From NCBI GenBank assembly GCA_018402565.1, contig JAGYIQ010000008.1, positions 185,431 to 249,430 of the forward strand: a stretch of 64,000 bases of DNA. Direction: 5' to 3'. Positions 18,001-28,245 of the stretch are shown here, in pieces. The DNA is from Pirellulaceae bacterium. Lineage in GTDB: Bacteria > Planctomycetota > Planctomycetia > Pirellulales > Pirellulaceae. Every line of letters begins with the position of its first letter. Position 1 is the first letter of the stretch. Made by a program: the position numbers and the translations under genes. A model generated the notes under the pieces. The model worked only from the letters and a program-made list of their open reading frames with translations. It did not search any database and was not told the DNA's origin.

Positions 18001-19419
18001 GCTGGCTTGCAGGCGGGTAACTACATTGTGCTGCAAGAGCAGCCGCAGGGTTTCTTGGACGCGAATAACTACGTGGGTAGCACCACGGGCATGGCGTTCA
18101 ACAGTACGGATGCGGCTGCTGCGGCTCCGCAATCAATGCTGAGCATGTTTAGCTTGGATCAATTGATGGACGCGATGGCCAACATCCGCGTCAATAGCGG
18201 GCAGGTCTCGGTGATGAATAACTTCACCGAAGTCGTGGTGGCCATGACGCCGCCACCGCCAGACACGCCGCCGGAACAGCCAAACATTCCGCCACACCCC
18301 ACCCCCAACCCCAATCCGCTGCCGCCAGGTGTGCCGTTGACCGGGCATGGTGGGCTGTTGGGGCACCAAGGTGTCAACACCAATACGTTCGTGGGTATCG
18401 GATTTAATGCGGCTTTGCCCAATAATCTACCCGCCGGCTATTCGTGGCACTTGAGTTTGATCAACGACGGCACGCCGCGCGAGGCCCAGGATGGCGGCAA
18501 CGGGCCTTGGCACGAGGTAGGCTACTTGTCCGAACTGGACTGGAGTCGATTTGATTTGGCACAGGGCAGTTGGGTCTTCACCACGGAGAACGAACGGGGT
18601 GGCTACCAGATTGCTGAAATCACATCGCAATTTGGTACCTTGGGTGGGCGGCCGTTGGTCGGCGACTTCAATGGCGATGGTGTGGACCAGATCGCAATCT
18701 TCAAGGATGGCTATTGGTTTATCGACGCCAATGGCAATGGCGTCTGGGATAACAGCGACTTGATGATCCGCTTGGGCAACGCCGATGATCAGCCGGTCGT
18801 GGGTGACTGGGACGGGGACGGCAAGGCCGACATTGCGATTTTTGGACCGCAATGGGTCGGTGACGAAGCCGCAATCTCTCGGGAACCCGGTTTGCCCGAC
18901 CGCGACAACCAACGATTCACTCGGCCAAAGAACATTCCCCCGATGGTGGAAGAGGCCGTGGAGGGCACGCGGGTATTGAAGCACGGCGTGACCGGCCGGA
19001 GCCGAGCGGACGTGATCGACCACGTGTTTGCCTTCGGGCAGCAGGGTGACGTGGCGGTGTCCGGCGACTTCAATGGCGATGGGATCACCCAGATCGGCGT
19101 CTTCAGCAACGGGCGGTGGACGATCGACTCCAACGGCGACGGTCGGCTGGACTATCGAGACGAGGCCTTCACATTTGGTCAAGCCGGCGACATCCCGGTC
19201 GTGGGCGACTTCAACGGCGACGGGATCGATGAAGTGGCGGTGTTCCGTCAGGGCAAGTGGTTCATCGACTCCAACGGGAACCGCCAATTGGAAGCGACCG
19301 ATCGGGTCTTTGAGATGGCCGGCGACGGCTACCCGGTGGCAGGTGACTTCAACGGCGACGGCAAGGATGCGCCGATCCTGTACCAGCCGACCGCCCTGCC
19401 AGCGCGACAGGCGAACTGA
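15082..19419 (+). CDS. Large secreted protein with SdrD-B-like repeats and FG-GAP/VCBS repeats
   Basis: A 1,445-residue protein with a planctomycete LEPR-XLL-like signature (RVERLEDRRVLSA, about residues 35-47). About six SdrD-B/Cna-B-like prealbumin-fold repeats follow, beginning near residues 262, 395, 523, 643, 763 and 880 and recognisable as SGRVFHDRNNNG-type strands. A proline-rich linker lies at about 1053-1086. The C-terminal third has FG-GAP/VCBS-like repeats of GDFNGDGxDxIAIF type, whose Asp/Asn-rich loops suggest calcium binding. The ATG at 15082 has AAGGA eight bases upstream. The ATGs at 15058 and 15088 are alternatives. A cell-surface or matrix protein is inferred. It shares the N-terminal signature, but no domain set, with the giant minus-strand gene. 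Confidence 0.88.
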   Translation: MSMLRRFSKLVLGSGDRSTPATETAARASSYRQCRVERLEDRRVLSANPVIAGVTFFETDGGVDTQPDYFEVTFQGGSETTRLTSFTINGDQDGSGGRSLGDIIFHSAPTIAGAGDYHAFQFDVTNSRGIAAEDIVSWRVSNDGLQLDVVINNFQAGDRLAFTIDTDEMERLRPDMIVSGTEMETSLFTANFVDAHYTFERMTGISPDGKTSGMFWDDYDPMFVFAGELAGTALDLPADGSTGHANRTAGAWDGYHLVEKPVSISGRVFHDENINCEQDGTEMGIAGVTLTLERLNTQTGAYEHVATTKTDASGDYEFGVNLNLKPGTFRVVQTQPDGFLSVSAKPGTVGGAVSGQAEMLPDSHPNVLANIVIPKGDMHAVNYDFCEVLPVQLSGYVYHDRNDNGLRETGEEGIVDVQILVRRTGGLQVNDAFAQWKDMVVTTDQNGFYSVSGLPPGVYEIIEVNQYPGMNNPLADFLDGKDTIGTVGGLPQGVAGNDHLTQVLLHAGQSSINNNFGELRPVSIQGYVSQADRDGNCTKPGDANYVGIPGVTIELSNSLGVLVATTQTKSDGTFEFTGLHPGMYSIRQIQPAGFLDGAERVGMVDGVMQGVASSNDVISQINLMSGQAGMQYGFCEHLPASVAGRVFHDRNNNGAIDSGEEGIAGVTIRLLHADGSPVMIEAGGTQTVLTAITDAEGRYVFTNLQGGEYQIQQIQPNGWVDGQESLGSLGGQVQNDLFTKIIVRAGDTGVNYDFGEFKLSSISGYVHVDSDGNCTPDSAGDLPIAGVTMELVDHNGNVIQTAKTNQDGFYQFQALLPGTYTVRQIQPEGYFTGGEKVGHLMGHPDVQPGAASTNQISNIVLKSNFNVVQYNFCEKAGAAISGKVFQDGPAFQTPDGLAPANYRSQRDGQFTPDDTPIGNVRMLLYWYIDPQAQAIAPRPVMLSEVLGQHYGHIQGGPDSPVYVMTDAQGNYTFAGLQAGNYIVLQEQPQGFLDANNYVGSTTGMAFNSTDAAAAAPQSMLSMFSLDQLMDAMANIRVNSGQVSVMNNFTEVVVAMTPPPPDTPPEQPNIPPHPTPNPNPLPPGVPLTGHGGLLGHQGVNTNTFVGIGFNAALPNNLPAGYSWHLSLINDGTPREAQDGGNGPWHEVGYLSELDWSRFDLAQGSWVFTTENERGGYQIAEITSQFGTLGGRPLVGDFNGDGVDQIAIFKDGYWFIDANGNGVWDNSDLMIRLGNADDQPVVGDWDGDGKADIAIFGPQWVGDEAAISREPGLPDRDNQRFTRPKNIPPMVEEAVEGTRVLKHGVTGRSRADVIDHVFAFGQQGDVAVSGDFNGDGITQIGVFSNGRWTIDSNGDGRLDYRDEAFTFGQAGDIPVVGDFNGDGIDEVAVFRQGKWFIDSNGNRQLEATDRVFEMAGDGYPVAGDFNGDGKDAPILYQPTALPARQAN

Positions 19420-19446
19420 CGACTACTGATCCAAAAAGTGGTTTTG

Positions 19447-19491
19447 AGCCGTGAGCAAGTGCCCGATCGGGCGCGGGCTCACGGCTTTTTT
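19447..19491 (+). terminator. Rho-independent terminator after the SdrD-B/FG-GAP gene
   Basis: A perfect 10-bp stem AGCCGTGAGC (19447-19456) pairs with GCTCACGGCT (19477-19486). There is a smaller inner hairpin (GCCCGATCGGGC) in the loop, and a run of six T follows. Confidence 0.93.
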
Positions 19492-19698
19492 CGTGTTTGG
19501 TACAGGATTTGCTCTCGGCAGGTTGCGGGCAGGCAGCTGACATTTTGCCGTCCGCCGTGTCCGAAGTGTCCGGCGTGTCCGCCGCGCCCAACGTGTCGGG
19601 CGGGGCGGCTGGCAATCTGTCAGGTCCGGTCCGGGGCAGCTGTTGGGGGCTGGCGATAATTTTGACCACTCAAGGTGTTTTTGAGGAGGAATTCGAAC

Positions 19699-21408
<1,710 letters not shown>

Positions 21409-21495
21409 GCGAGTTTTTGCGGTCGGGGCAGTTGATTGAACTGATTTTTCGCCAAGTGCGATTCAAACCCATAATTGCAGAAAAGGAAATAAGAC

Positions 21496-21798
21496 ATGGC
21501 CAAGACAAGTGTGAGCATTCGTCCGTTGGATGACCGAGTGGTTGTCGAAGTTTCGGCAGCAGAGGAGATGACGGCTGGCGGGATCGTGTTGCCCGACAAT
21601 GCCAAGGAGAAGCCGCAGCGTGGTCGCGTGATTGCGGTGGGTCCCGGCAAGTTGTTGGATTCCGGTGAGCGTGGTCCATTGAGTGTGGCGGTTGGCGACG
21701 AGGTGATCTTCGGCAAGTACGGCGGGACCGAGATCGAAGTCGATGGGGAAGAGGTCAAGATTTTGCGTGAGAGCGACATCTTGGCCAAGGTTTGCTAG
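21496..21798 (+). CDS. groES: Co-chaperonin GroES
   Basis: A 100-residue co-chaperonin that caps the GroEL ring. It has the family N terminus (IRPLDDRVVVE), the mobile-loop region (AEEMTAGGIVLPDNA) and the C-terminal DILAKV. AAGGAAATAAG precedes the ATG. It lies between two groEL genes, 87 bp after the first and 64 bp before the second. A single cap protein may therefore serve two different rings. Confidence 0.96.
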   Translation: MAKTSVSIRPLDDRVVVEVSAAEEMTAGGIVLPDNAKEKPQRGRVIAVGPGKLLDSGERGPLSVAVGDEVIFGKYGGTEIEVDGEEVKILRESDILAKVC

Positions 21799-21862
21799 GC
21801 GTTGGGTCGGCAGATCGCGATTTATCACCTCAGTTGAGAGAACCCAGTAGAGGATATTGGCA

Positions 21863-23482
21863 ATGGCAAAACAATTGTTGTTCGATGACAAGGCTCGGCA
21901 ACGTATGTTGCGGGGCATTGATAAGTTGGCTGATGCGGTGGCCGTCACGATGGGTCCTACCGGTCGCAACGTGATCGTGCAGAAGTCGTACGGTGGTCCG
22001 ACGGTGACGAAGGACGGCGTGACGGTAGCCAAAGAGATCGAATTGGAAGATCGCTTTGAGAACATGGGCGCGAAGTTGGTGGTCGAGGTTGCGCAGAAGA
22101 CTTCGGACTTGGCTGGAGACGGCACCACCACGGCGACGGTGTTGGCACGGGCGATTTTCAAGGAGGGCTTGAAGTCGGTTGTGGCGGGCAGCAATCCGAC
22201 CGCGATCCGTCGTGGGTTGGAGCGAGCGGTCAAGGCGGCAGTCGATCACTTGGAATCGATGGCTCGTCCGGTCAGCGAGAAGTCGGAAGTTGCCAACGTC
22301 GGTGCGATCAGCGCCAACAACGACATGGCGATTGGTGAGTTGTTGGCCGAGGCCCTGCATCGCGTGGGTCAGGACGGCGTGATCACGGTCGAAGAAGGCA
22401 AATCCACCGAGACCAAGGTCGAGTATGTGGACGGGATGCAGTTTGACAAGGGCTACATCTCCCCTTACTTCATCACGGATCCGGGCACAATGGAGTGTGT
22501 GTTCGAGAACGCACTGATTCTGCTGTTCGAGAAGAAGATCAGCAACGTGCGCGACCTGGTGCCGCTGTTGGAGAAGTCCAGCCAGACGGGCCGTCCGCTA
22601 TTGATCATCGCCGAGGACGTTGATGCCGAGGCGTTGACGTTGTTGGTCGTCAACAAGCTCCGCGGCGTGTTGAACGTCTGTGCCGTCAAGGCACCGGGCT
22701 TCGGCGATCGTCGTAAGGCCATGATGGGCGACATTGCCGTTTTGACCGGTGGCGAGTTCATCAGTGAAGACTTGGGTATCCAATTGGAAAGTTTGGAACT
22801 GAGCCACTTGGGTACGGCCAAGAAGATCGTGGTGGACAAGAACGGGACGACGATCGTGGAAGGTGGCGGTGAGCGGAAAGACGTGGATCACCGCATCAGC
22901 CAGATTCGCGCGCAGATCGATCAGAGCGACAGCGAGTACGATCGGGAAAAGCTGCAAGAGCGTTTGGCCAAGTTGGCAGGTGGCGTTGCGATTGTGTCGG
23001 TGGGTGCCGAGACCGAAGTCGAGATGAAGCAGAAGAAGGCGCGTGTGGAAGACGCCTTGCATGCAACTCGCGCGGCGGTCGAAGAAGGTATTCTGCCCGG
23101 TGGTGGCGTAGCGCTGTTGCGTTGCAAGGCCGCTGTGGAGAAGGTCCGCTCGCAGGTGCGTGGCGATGAGAAGATTGGCGTCGACATCATCTTGGGTGTC
23201 TTGGATGCGCCGATCCGCCAGATCGCTGCCAACGCCGGTATCGATGGTTCGGTCGTGGCGGATGAGTTGATGGACAAAGAGGTCAACATCGGTTACGACG
23301 CGTATGCCGGTCGCTATGTGGATATGTTCAAGGCCGGCGTGATCGATCCGAAGAAGGTCGTGAAGACAGCTTTGATCAATGCTTCCAGCATTGCCGGACT
23401 GTTGCTGACGACCGACGCCTTGGTCTCCAACTTTGATGACGAGGACAAGGCTCGCCGCAAGGTTGAGGGCGCGATCTCTTAG
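21863..23482 (+). CDS. groEL: Chaperonin GroEL, paralogue 2 (no GGM tail)
   Basis: A 539-residue second chaperonin, clearly diverged from the copy at 19699 but complete, with GDGTTTAT at residues 85-92 and the conserved GDRRKAMMGD region. It ends in a charged tail (DDEDKARRKVEGAIS) in place of Gly-Gly-Met repeats. The ATG at 21863 has AGAGGA eight bases upstream. An in-frame TTG two codons earlier (21857) is less likely. A terminator at 23637-23673 closes the transcript. Tail loss together with duplication suggests a specialised substrate range (inference). Confidence 0.95.
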   Translation: MAKQLLFDDKARQRMLRGIDKLADAVAVTMGPTGRNVIVQKSYGGPTVTKDGVTVAKEIELEDRFENMGAKLVVEVAQKTSDLAGDGTTTATVLARAIFKEGLKSVVAGSNPTAIRRGLERAVKAAVDHLESMARPVSEKSEVANVGAISANNDMAIGELLAEALHRVGQDGVITVEEGKSTETKVEYVDGMQFDKGYISPYFITDPGTMECVFENALILLFEKKISNVRDLVPLLEKSSQTGRPLLIIAEDVDAEALTLLVVNKLRGVLNVCAVKAPGFGDRRKAMMGDIAVLTGGEFISEDLGIQLESLELSHLGTAKKIVVDKNGTTIVEGGGERKDVDHRISQIRAQIDQSDSEYDREKLQERLAKLAGGVAIVSVGAETEVEMKQKKARVEDALHATRAAVEEGILPGGGVALLRCKAAVEKVRSQVRGDEKIGVDIILGVLDAPIRQIAANAGIDGSVVADELMDKEVNIGYDAYAGRYVDMFKAGVIDPKKVVKTALINASSIAGLLLTTDALVSNFDDEDKARRKVEGAIS

Positions 23483-23525
23483 TGGTTGTGACTGGGGGGG
23501 ATGTCCGCATGGCCAGCCCCGTGTC

Positions 23526-23594
23526 GTCAGCCCCGTGTGGTTGGCCCCGTGTGGTTGGCCCCTTGTGGTTGGCCCGTGTGGTTGGCCGCGTGTC
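23526..23594 (+). repeat. 14-bp tandem repeats between groEL2 and its terminator
   Basis: Five imperfect units of GTTGGCCCCGTGTG, at 23526, 23540, 23554, 23568 (13 bp) and 23581, fill most of the intergenic region. No coding potential was seen. Confidence 0.85.
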
Positions 23595-23636
23595 GCCCCC
23601 TGCGATCGGCCCCTGGTAGTAGATAGTTTCATGAAT

Positions 23637-23673
23637 AAAGGGCCAATTGCGTTTAGCACTTGGCCCTTTTTTT
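23637..23673 (+). terminator. Rho-independent terminator after groEL2
   Basis: The stem AAAGGGCCAA (23637-23646) pairs with TTGGCCCTTT (23660-23669) around a 13-base loop and runs into seven T. It ends only about 20 bases before the proposed dnaJ start, so dnaJ expression depends on readthrough or on a promoter overlapping the hairpin. Confidence 0.9.
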
Positions 23674-23694
23674 CAGTTTATGGAAAGCCGGCAG

Positions 23695-24810
23695 ATGGTC
23701 ACCCAGCGTTGCTACTATGAAGTCCTGTCCGTGGAGAGAACGGCCACTGACAAGGAGATTTCGCGGGCGTATCGAAAATTGGCCATCAAGTATCATCCCG
23801 ACTCCAATCCGGACGATCCGGCGGCCACCGAACGATTTCGGGAGGCGGCCGAGGCGTACGAGGTGTTGAGTGATGCGGAGAAGCGTCAGCGATACGATCG
23901 GTACGGCCATGCGGGGGTGCGGGGCGGTGGGAGTGAGTTCCAGTCGACGGAGGACATCTTTGAGGCCTTTGGCGAAATATTCGGCAATGGCATGTTTGGG
24001 GATCTGTTCGGGGGGCGGCGTGGTGGTCGACGGCAGCGGCGTGGCAACGACGTGCGGGCGGACGTATCGTTGACGTTGGAGGAGGCTGCCATGGGGGTGG
24101 TGAAGACGTTGCGGTTCAACCGCAACGAGCGGTGCCAGACCTGTAGTGGCAGTGGTGCCAAGGCGGGTACAAAACCTGCCAGTTGCCAGTATTGCGGCGG
24201 GCGTGGGCAAGTCTTGCAATCGGCGGGGATCCTGCGGATGCAAACCACGTGTCCGCAATGTCGCGGCACGGGAACGATCATTACGGAACCTTGCGGGGAT
24301 TGTCGCGGCCGCGGCGTCAATGTGAAATCCGTGGAGTTGGAAGTGTCCATTCCAGCGGGTGTGGACGACGGCATGCGCGTACGTCTGGGTGGGGAGGGGG
24401 AGGCCAGTCCCGACGGTGGTCCGAATGGGGATTGTTACTGTTTCATCAAGGTCAAGAAGCACGATCTGTTTCACCGTGACGGCAGCAATTTGATTGTCCA
24501 GCTGCCGATCGCTTACACCCAAGCGGTACTGGGGGCCGATCTCAAAGTGCCGACACTCGGTGGGCAAGAGGTGCTAACGATCAAGCGGGGGACGCAGTCG
24601 GGAGAGGTCTTTACGTTGCGGGGCAAGGGAGTGACGGATCCGCAAGGGGGACCACGTGGGGATTTGTTGGTCCAGGTCTACATCGAGACGCCGCGCGAGG
24701 TCAGTGCCAAGCAGGAGGAGGTGCTGCGAACGTTGGCCGAGTTGGAACAGACGGACGTGTCGCCCCAACGCAAGTCGTTCTTGGACAAGATTAAGTCCTA
24801 TTTTCCCTAG
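23695..24810 (+). CDS. dnaJ: Chaperone DnaJ (Hsp40)
   Basis: A 371-residue type I DnaJ, which delivers unfolded clients to DnaK and stimulates its ATPase. The J domain has the essential HPD at residues 34-36. A short Gly/Phe region (about 71-118) is followed by a zinc-binding domain with four CxxCxGxG repeats (147-206), then the C-terminal substrate-binding domains. The ATG at 23695 has GGAAAG seven bases upstream. The ATG at 23680 would place the start within ten bases of the terminator T-run and lacks a ribosome-binding site. grpE follows after 63 bp, and dnaK is not in this window. Confidence 0.94.
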   Translation: MVTQRCYYEVLSVERTATDKEISRAYRKLAIKYHPDSNPDDPAATERFREAAEAYEVLSDAEKRQRYDRYGHAGVRGGGSEFQSTEDIFEAFGEIFGNGMFGDLFGGRRGGRRQRRGNDVRADVSLTLEEAAMGVVKTLRFNRNERCQTCSGSGAKAGTKPASCQYCGGRGQVLQSAGILRMQTTCPQCRGTGTIITEPCGDCRGRGVNVKSVELEVSIPAGVDDGMRVRLGGEGEASPDGGPNGDCYCFIKVKKHDLFHRDGSNLIVQLPIAYTQAVLGADLKVPTLGGQEVLTIKRGTQSGEVFTLRGKGVTDPQGGPRGDLLVQVYIETPREVSAKQEEVLRTLAELEQTDVSPQRKSFLDKIKSYFP

Positions 24811-24873
24811 TTTTTAAATCCCGATGATTGGGGCTTGCCGATCGATCATTGGGGTCAAGGAAAGTTGATAGCG

Positions 24874-25458
24874 ATGTCAGAGACAAACGATGAGAATCAG
24901 TGGGCCCCGCAATGGGGCGAATCGTCCGTACCGGAGGGTGCGGGGCCCGCGGCGGATGCCACGGGGCACAGTGCCAACGGCGGAGCCACTGGTGGTGGGG
25001 CCGACGCCGTTTCATTGGAGGAGCAACTGCGAAACGAGATTCGCCAATTGAATGATCGCTGGCTGCGGAGCGAGGCGGAGATGGACAATCTCCGTCGTAG
25101 GACTCGGCGAGAATTGGAAGAAAATGCTAAATTCGCCAATCAGCGGCTGTTGGTGGATCTGATGGAAGTGGTGGATAATTTGCAACGGGCTTTGGGCGCG
25201 GCGAATCAAACGGCCGAGGGCTCCTTGGTGGCGGGTGTGCAAATGGTGGCTGTCCAGTTTGAGGACGTGTTGAAACGCCATGGCTGTGAGCGGGTCCCGA
25301 CGGTCGGGCAGACATTTGACCCGAACGTGCATGAGGCGATTCAGATGGTGGCTTGTGAATCTCCGGCGGGTTCGATTGTGCAGGAGGTTCGCAGCGGCTA
25401 TCGCTTGCACGATCGGCTGATCCGGCCGGCCCAGGTGGTCGTGGCCGCGGGTGGGTAA
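24874..25458 (+). CDS. grpE: Nucleotide exchange factor GrpE
   Basis: A 194-residue GrpE, which releases ADP from DnaK. The first 50 residues are acidic and Gly/Ala-rich. A long helix follows (LEEQLRNEIRQLNDRWLR), then the conserved RRRTRRELEENAKFAN segment and the C-terminal beta domain ending in RLHDRLIRPAQVVVAAG, the family signature. The ATG at 24874 has AAGGAAAG eight bases upstream. It follows dnaJ directly, completing a groEL-groES-groEL-dnaJ-grpE island. Confidence 0.94.
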   Translation: MSETNDENQWAPQWGESSVPEGAGPAADATGHSANGGATGGGADAVSLEEQLRNEIRQLNDRWLRSEAEMDNLRRRTRRELEENAKFANQRLLVDLMEVVDNLQRALGAANQTAEGSLVAGVQMVAVQFEDVLKRHGCERVPTVGQTFDPNVHEAIQMVACESPAGSIVQEVRSGYRLHDRLIRPAQVVVAAGG

Positions 25459-25498
25459 ACACGAGTGACACTGAGTGTAGGGAGAAAGAGGACAAACG

Positions 25499-25900
25499 AT
25501 GCCGACTTATGATTACGTCTGCGATGCGTGTGACCATCGGTTTGAGGAATTTCAAAACATTACGGCCCCGGTGTTGACGAAGTGTCCGGCTTGCAAAAAG
25601 AAGAAGCTGAGGCGGTTGTTTGGCACAGGGGCGGCGATCGTGTTCAAGGGCAGCGGGTTCTACCAGACCGACTATCGCAGCGAGGGCTACAAGAAGGCCC
25701 AGGCGGCGGATGGGACGGGCGGTGGTGGAGAGAGCAATAAGTCCGCGGGGGGGGCGAGCGGTTCGGGCAGTGAAAAATCCGCTGGCAAGTCAGCCGGGTC
25801 GGGCCAGGGTACGGGTTCGGCAGCGTCGTCCACCGCGACACCGGCGTCGGGGGGGGGAAAGTCCGCTGGGAAGTCGTCGGGCAAGTCCGACAAACCGTAG
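25499..25900 (+). CDS. FmdB-family zinc-ribbon protein with Gly/Ser-rich tail
   Basis: A 133-residue protein. The N-terminal 55 residues are the FmdB/CxxC_CXXC_SSSS zinc ribbon: MPTYDYVCDACDHRFE, with Cys at 8, 11, 29 and 32, followed by FKGSGFYQTDYR. The rest is a low-complexity Gly/Ser/Lys tail (repeated SAGKS-type segments). GGGAGAAAGAGG precedes the ATG. The function of the family is not well defined. FmdB was named from a putative formamidase regulator, and most members are uncharacterised. It lies 40 bp after grpE. Confidence 0.85.
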   Translation: MPTYDYVCDACDHRFEEFQNITAPVLTKCPACKKKKLRRLFGTGAAIVFKGSGFYQTDYRSEGYKKAQAADGTGGGGESNKSAGGASGSGSEKSAGKSAGSGQGTGSAASSTATPASGGGKSAGKSSGKSDKP

Positions 25901-26017
25901 GATCATTTCGTTGGGGGACTGCCCCGCGACGTCCGGCAACGGATCGATTACGCTGGTGGGCGACGGGGTGGCTGTGTTTTTTGAGTTCTGGGTCGACGCA
26001 AGCGTAGGCGAGTCGCA

Positions 26018-26239
26018 GTGACGGTGAACGAACTGAATCCGGGGAGCCGACCCCCGCACAAGTGTTCTTACTGTGGTGAGGCGTTTTGGATGGTGGAGCC
26101 TCAATGGCTGCCGTTCTGTTCACGTCGCTGCCAGGAGTTGGATTTGTCGAATTGGTTGACCGAGTCGTATGGCTTGCCTTACGAGGGCGACGAGTCGGAT
26201 CCGCGGCGTGAGCAGGAATCGACGGAGGACGAGGATTGA
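26018..26239 (+). CDS. yacG: YacG-like zinc-binding DNA gyrase inhibitor
   Basis: A 73-residue protein with four cysteines in the YacG arrangement (C16, C19, C34, C38; motifs CSYC and CSRRCQELDLSNWL). The tail is acidic. In E. coli, YacG binds GyrB and inhibits gyrase. That role here is by family only. The start is taken as GTG at 26018, and a second in-frame GTG lies at 26024. The stop codon overlaps the next ATG by one base, so the membrane-protein gene downstream is probably translationally coupled. Confidence 0.8.
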   Translation: MTVNELNPGSRPPHKCSYCGEAFWMVEPQWLPFCSRRCQELDLSNWLTESYGLPYEGDESDPRREQESTEDED

Positions 26240-27393
26240 TGGAGCCGAACAGTGTGGGCGACGCAAATCCGTCGGGTACGGCGTTTGCCGCTCCGTGGGA
26301 CGTATCCTACGAGCTGCACTTGGTGGGTAGCCGGCTATTGGCGGGAATTTGTGCCAGTCTCCATCCGCTGAACCTCGTGGTGGCGATGCTCGCCTTGTCG
26401 TTGGTCGGCGGTGCGGCCTGGGTCTTGATGGATGAGACGGCGGGTGCCGATGGGCCGTTTCTGATCGTCGCAGGTGAGGCGATCGGTGCTCCTCGGATGT
26501 TTTGGGCCGGTGGTGGGGACTTTTGGGAGCAGACTCCATACGCGGCCGCGCGCTGGCACATGCAGCCTTGGTGGCGTTTATCGGCCGCTAGAGGTGGCGA
26601 CTTTTGGTTGCAGTTGCTGGTTTGTGGCTGGGGCCTGGTGGTCTGGAGTTGGGCGGCGACGGCCATCTGCCGTAGCACAGCGCTGCGGATGCTGGGGGTT
26701 GATTTTCATTGGTCGGATGTGTTCCATTTTACCAATCGCCATTTTTGGGACGCTTTGTTTAGCATTTTGATTCCGCTGGTGGCGGTGGTGGTTTTGTCGC
26801 TACCGTTGGTGTTTGTTGGGTGGTTGTTGGCAGGGGACGTGTTGTCGGTCTTGGGTAGTTTAGTCGCAGTGAGCTTGAGTTGGGTGGGTTTACTCACGGG
26901 GTTGTTGCTCTTGGGTTTGAGTCTGTCGTGGCCGCTGATGTTTTCGGCCTTGGCGGTGGAGGGACGCGATTCGTTCGAGTCCATCAGTCGGGCTTATGCC
27001 TACTTGTTGCAGCGACCGGTCACATTATTGGGCTTGGCGTTGGCTGGATTGATCTTGGGTGGTATGGTCAATTATTTGATTGAATGGTTTTTTTATTTAT
27101 CGGCTGCCAGCTACGAGTGGGGGTTGGCTTGGGGGGCCAATGCACTGAATTCGGAGCGGCTGACGACCGTTGTGCAACCGCAAGAGTCTGACGCTCCGAT
27201 CCTGCATGTCTGGACCGGCCCGTGGCTGCGGGCCTTGTTTGTCGGCTTTGGATTGCTGAATTTGGCAGCACAGCAGTTGGTGTTCTGGGGCTTGGCGGTG
27301 GCGATTTATTTGCTCATGCGCCGGTCCCTCGATCAAACGCCGCTGGATGAAATTTACCAACCGGGACAAGCGACGCTCAAGCCGTTGGTTTGA
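26239..27393 (+). CDS. Multi-pass integral membrane protein of unknown function
   Basis: A 384-residue protein with about six hydrophobic segments, including those near residues 46-62, 130-150, 172-205, 207-240, 265-285 and 330-355. A long non-hydrophobic loop (about 63-125) contains a GGGDFWEQTPY-type sequence. I do not recognise a named family. The pattern resembles uncharacterised planctomycete membrane proteins located beside transporters. The ATG overlaps the yacG stop (TGATG) and follows GGAGGACGAGG. The ABC ATPase gene starts 33 bp downstream, so it may belong to the same transcript, but no direct link to metal transport is visible. Confidence 0.75.
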   Translation: MEPNSVGDANPSGTAFAAPWDVSYELHLVGSRLLAGICASLHPLNLVVAMLALSLVGGAAWVLMDETAGADGPFLIVAGEAIGAPRMFWAGGGDFWEQTPYAAARWHMQPWWRLSAARGGDFWLQLLVCGWGLVVWSWAATAICRSTALRMLGVDFHWSDVFHFTNRHFWDALFSILIPLVAVVVLSLPLVFVGWLLAGDVLSVLGSLVAVSLSWVGLLTGLLLLGLSLSWPLMFSALAVEGRDSFESISRAYAYLLQRPVTLLGLALAGLILGGMVNYLIEWFFYLSAASYEWGLAWGANALNSERLTTVVQPQESDAPILHVWTGPWLRALFVGFGLLNLAAQQLVFWGLAVAIYLLMRRSLDQTPLDEIYQPGQATLKPLV

Positions 27394-27426
27394 TGGGGTC
27401 TGTCGCCGGTCGGAGGAGTTGATGGG

Positions 27427-28245
27427 ATGGTGAGTGACAGTCCGAAGACGGAGCCCGATGCCAATCCGAGTCCGCCGCTGCCTCATTGGCCGTTGCGGGT
27501 GTGGGATCTGACGGTCGCTTATCAACAGACGCCCGTGTTGTGGGATGTGGCGTTTGACGTTCCGCCGGCGTCGTTGGTGGCGGTTGTGGGCCCCAATGGA
27601 GCGGGCAAGAGCACCTTGCTCAAGGCCATCATGGATCTGACCCCACGCACGAGCGGCGAGATTCAGGTGTTTGGCCAACCGTTTTCTCGTCAGCGGCGGC
27701 GGGTGGGGTACGTGCCGCAGCGAGAAAGTGTCGATTGGGACTTTCCGGTCAGTGTGTTGGATGTGGTCTTGATGGGACTGTACCGCGAGATTGGCTGGTG
27801 TTGGCCGATACGCAAACACCATCAGGCTCGGGCTTTGGAGGCATTGAATCAGGTCGGGATCGCCGATTTGGCGCATCGTCAGATCAGTCATTTGTCGGGT
27901 GGCCAGCAGCAACGGACGTTTTTGGCTCGGGCGTTGGTCCAGCAAGCCGACCTGTACTTGATGGATGAGCCGTTTGCGGCGGTGGATGCCGCGACCGAGT
28001 CGGCGATCGTCCAGCAGTTGGGTCAAATGAAGCAGGCGGGCAAGACGTGTGTGGTGATTCACCATGACCTGCAGACGGTTCCTGAGTACTTCGATCACGT
28101 GTTGTTGTTGAACATGCGTGTCGTGGCCAGCGGCCCGGTGGCGCAGGTCTTCACCTCGGAGAACTTGCAAAAGACGTACGGGGGTCGGTTGACCTTGTTG
28201 GAAGAGGTGACCACGGCCCTGCGGCGGCGGGAGAAGACGCTGTGA
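27427..28245 (+). CDS. Metal ABC transporter, ATP-binding protein (Mn/Zn type)
   Basis: A 272-residue ABC ATPase. Walker A GPNGAGKST is at 55-63, the Q-loop VPQRE near 96-100, the signature LSGGQ at 156-160, Walker B LYLMDE at 176-181, and the H-loop in VIHHD at 210-214. The VDWDFPVSVLDVVLMGLY segment is typical of the manganese/zinc/iron-chelate (MntA/ZnuC/SitB) group. It energises the two permeases encoded immediately downstream. Its stop overlaps the first permease start (GTGA). GGAGGAG lies about nine bases before the ATG. No gene for a periplasmic binding protein is adjacent. Confidence 0.92.
   Translation: MVSDSPKTEPDANPSPPLPHWPLRVWDLTVAYQQTPVLWDVAFDVPPASLVAVVGPNGAGKSTLLKAIMDLTPRTSGEIQVFGQPFSRQRRRVGYVPQRESVDWDFPVSVLDVVLMGLYREIGWCWPIRKHHQARALEALNQVGIADLAHRQISHLSGGQQQRTFLARALVQQADLYLMDEPFAAVDAATESAIVQQLGQMKQAGKTCVVIHHDLQTVPEYFDHVLLLNMRVVASGPVAQVFTSENLQKTYGGRLTLLEEVTTALRRREKTL

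Noticed and set aside
19492..19698. CIRCE/HrcA operator upstream of groEL1
   Set aside because: No TTAGCACTC...GAGTGCTAA inverted repeat is present in the gap.
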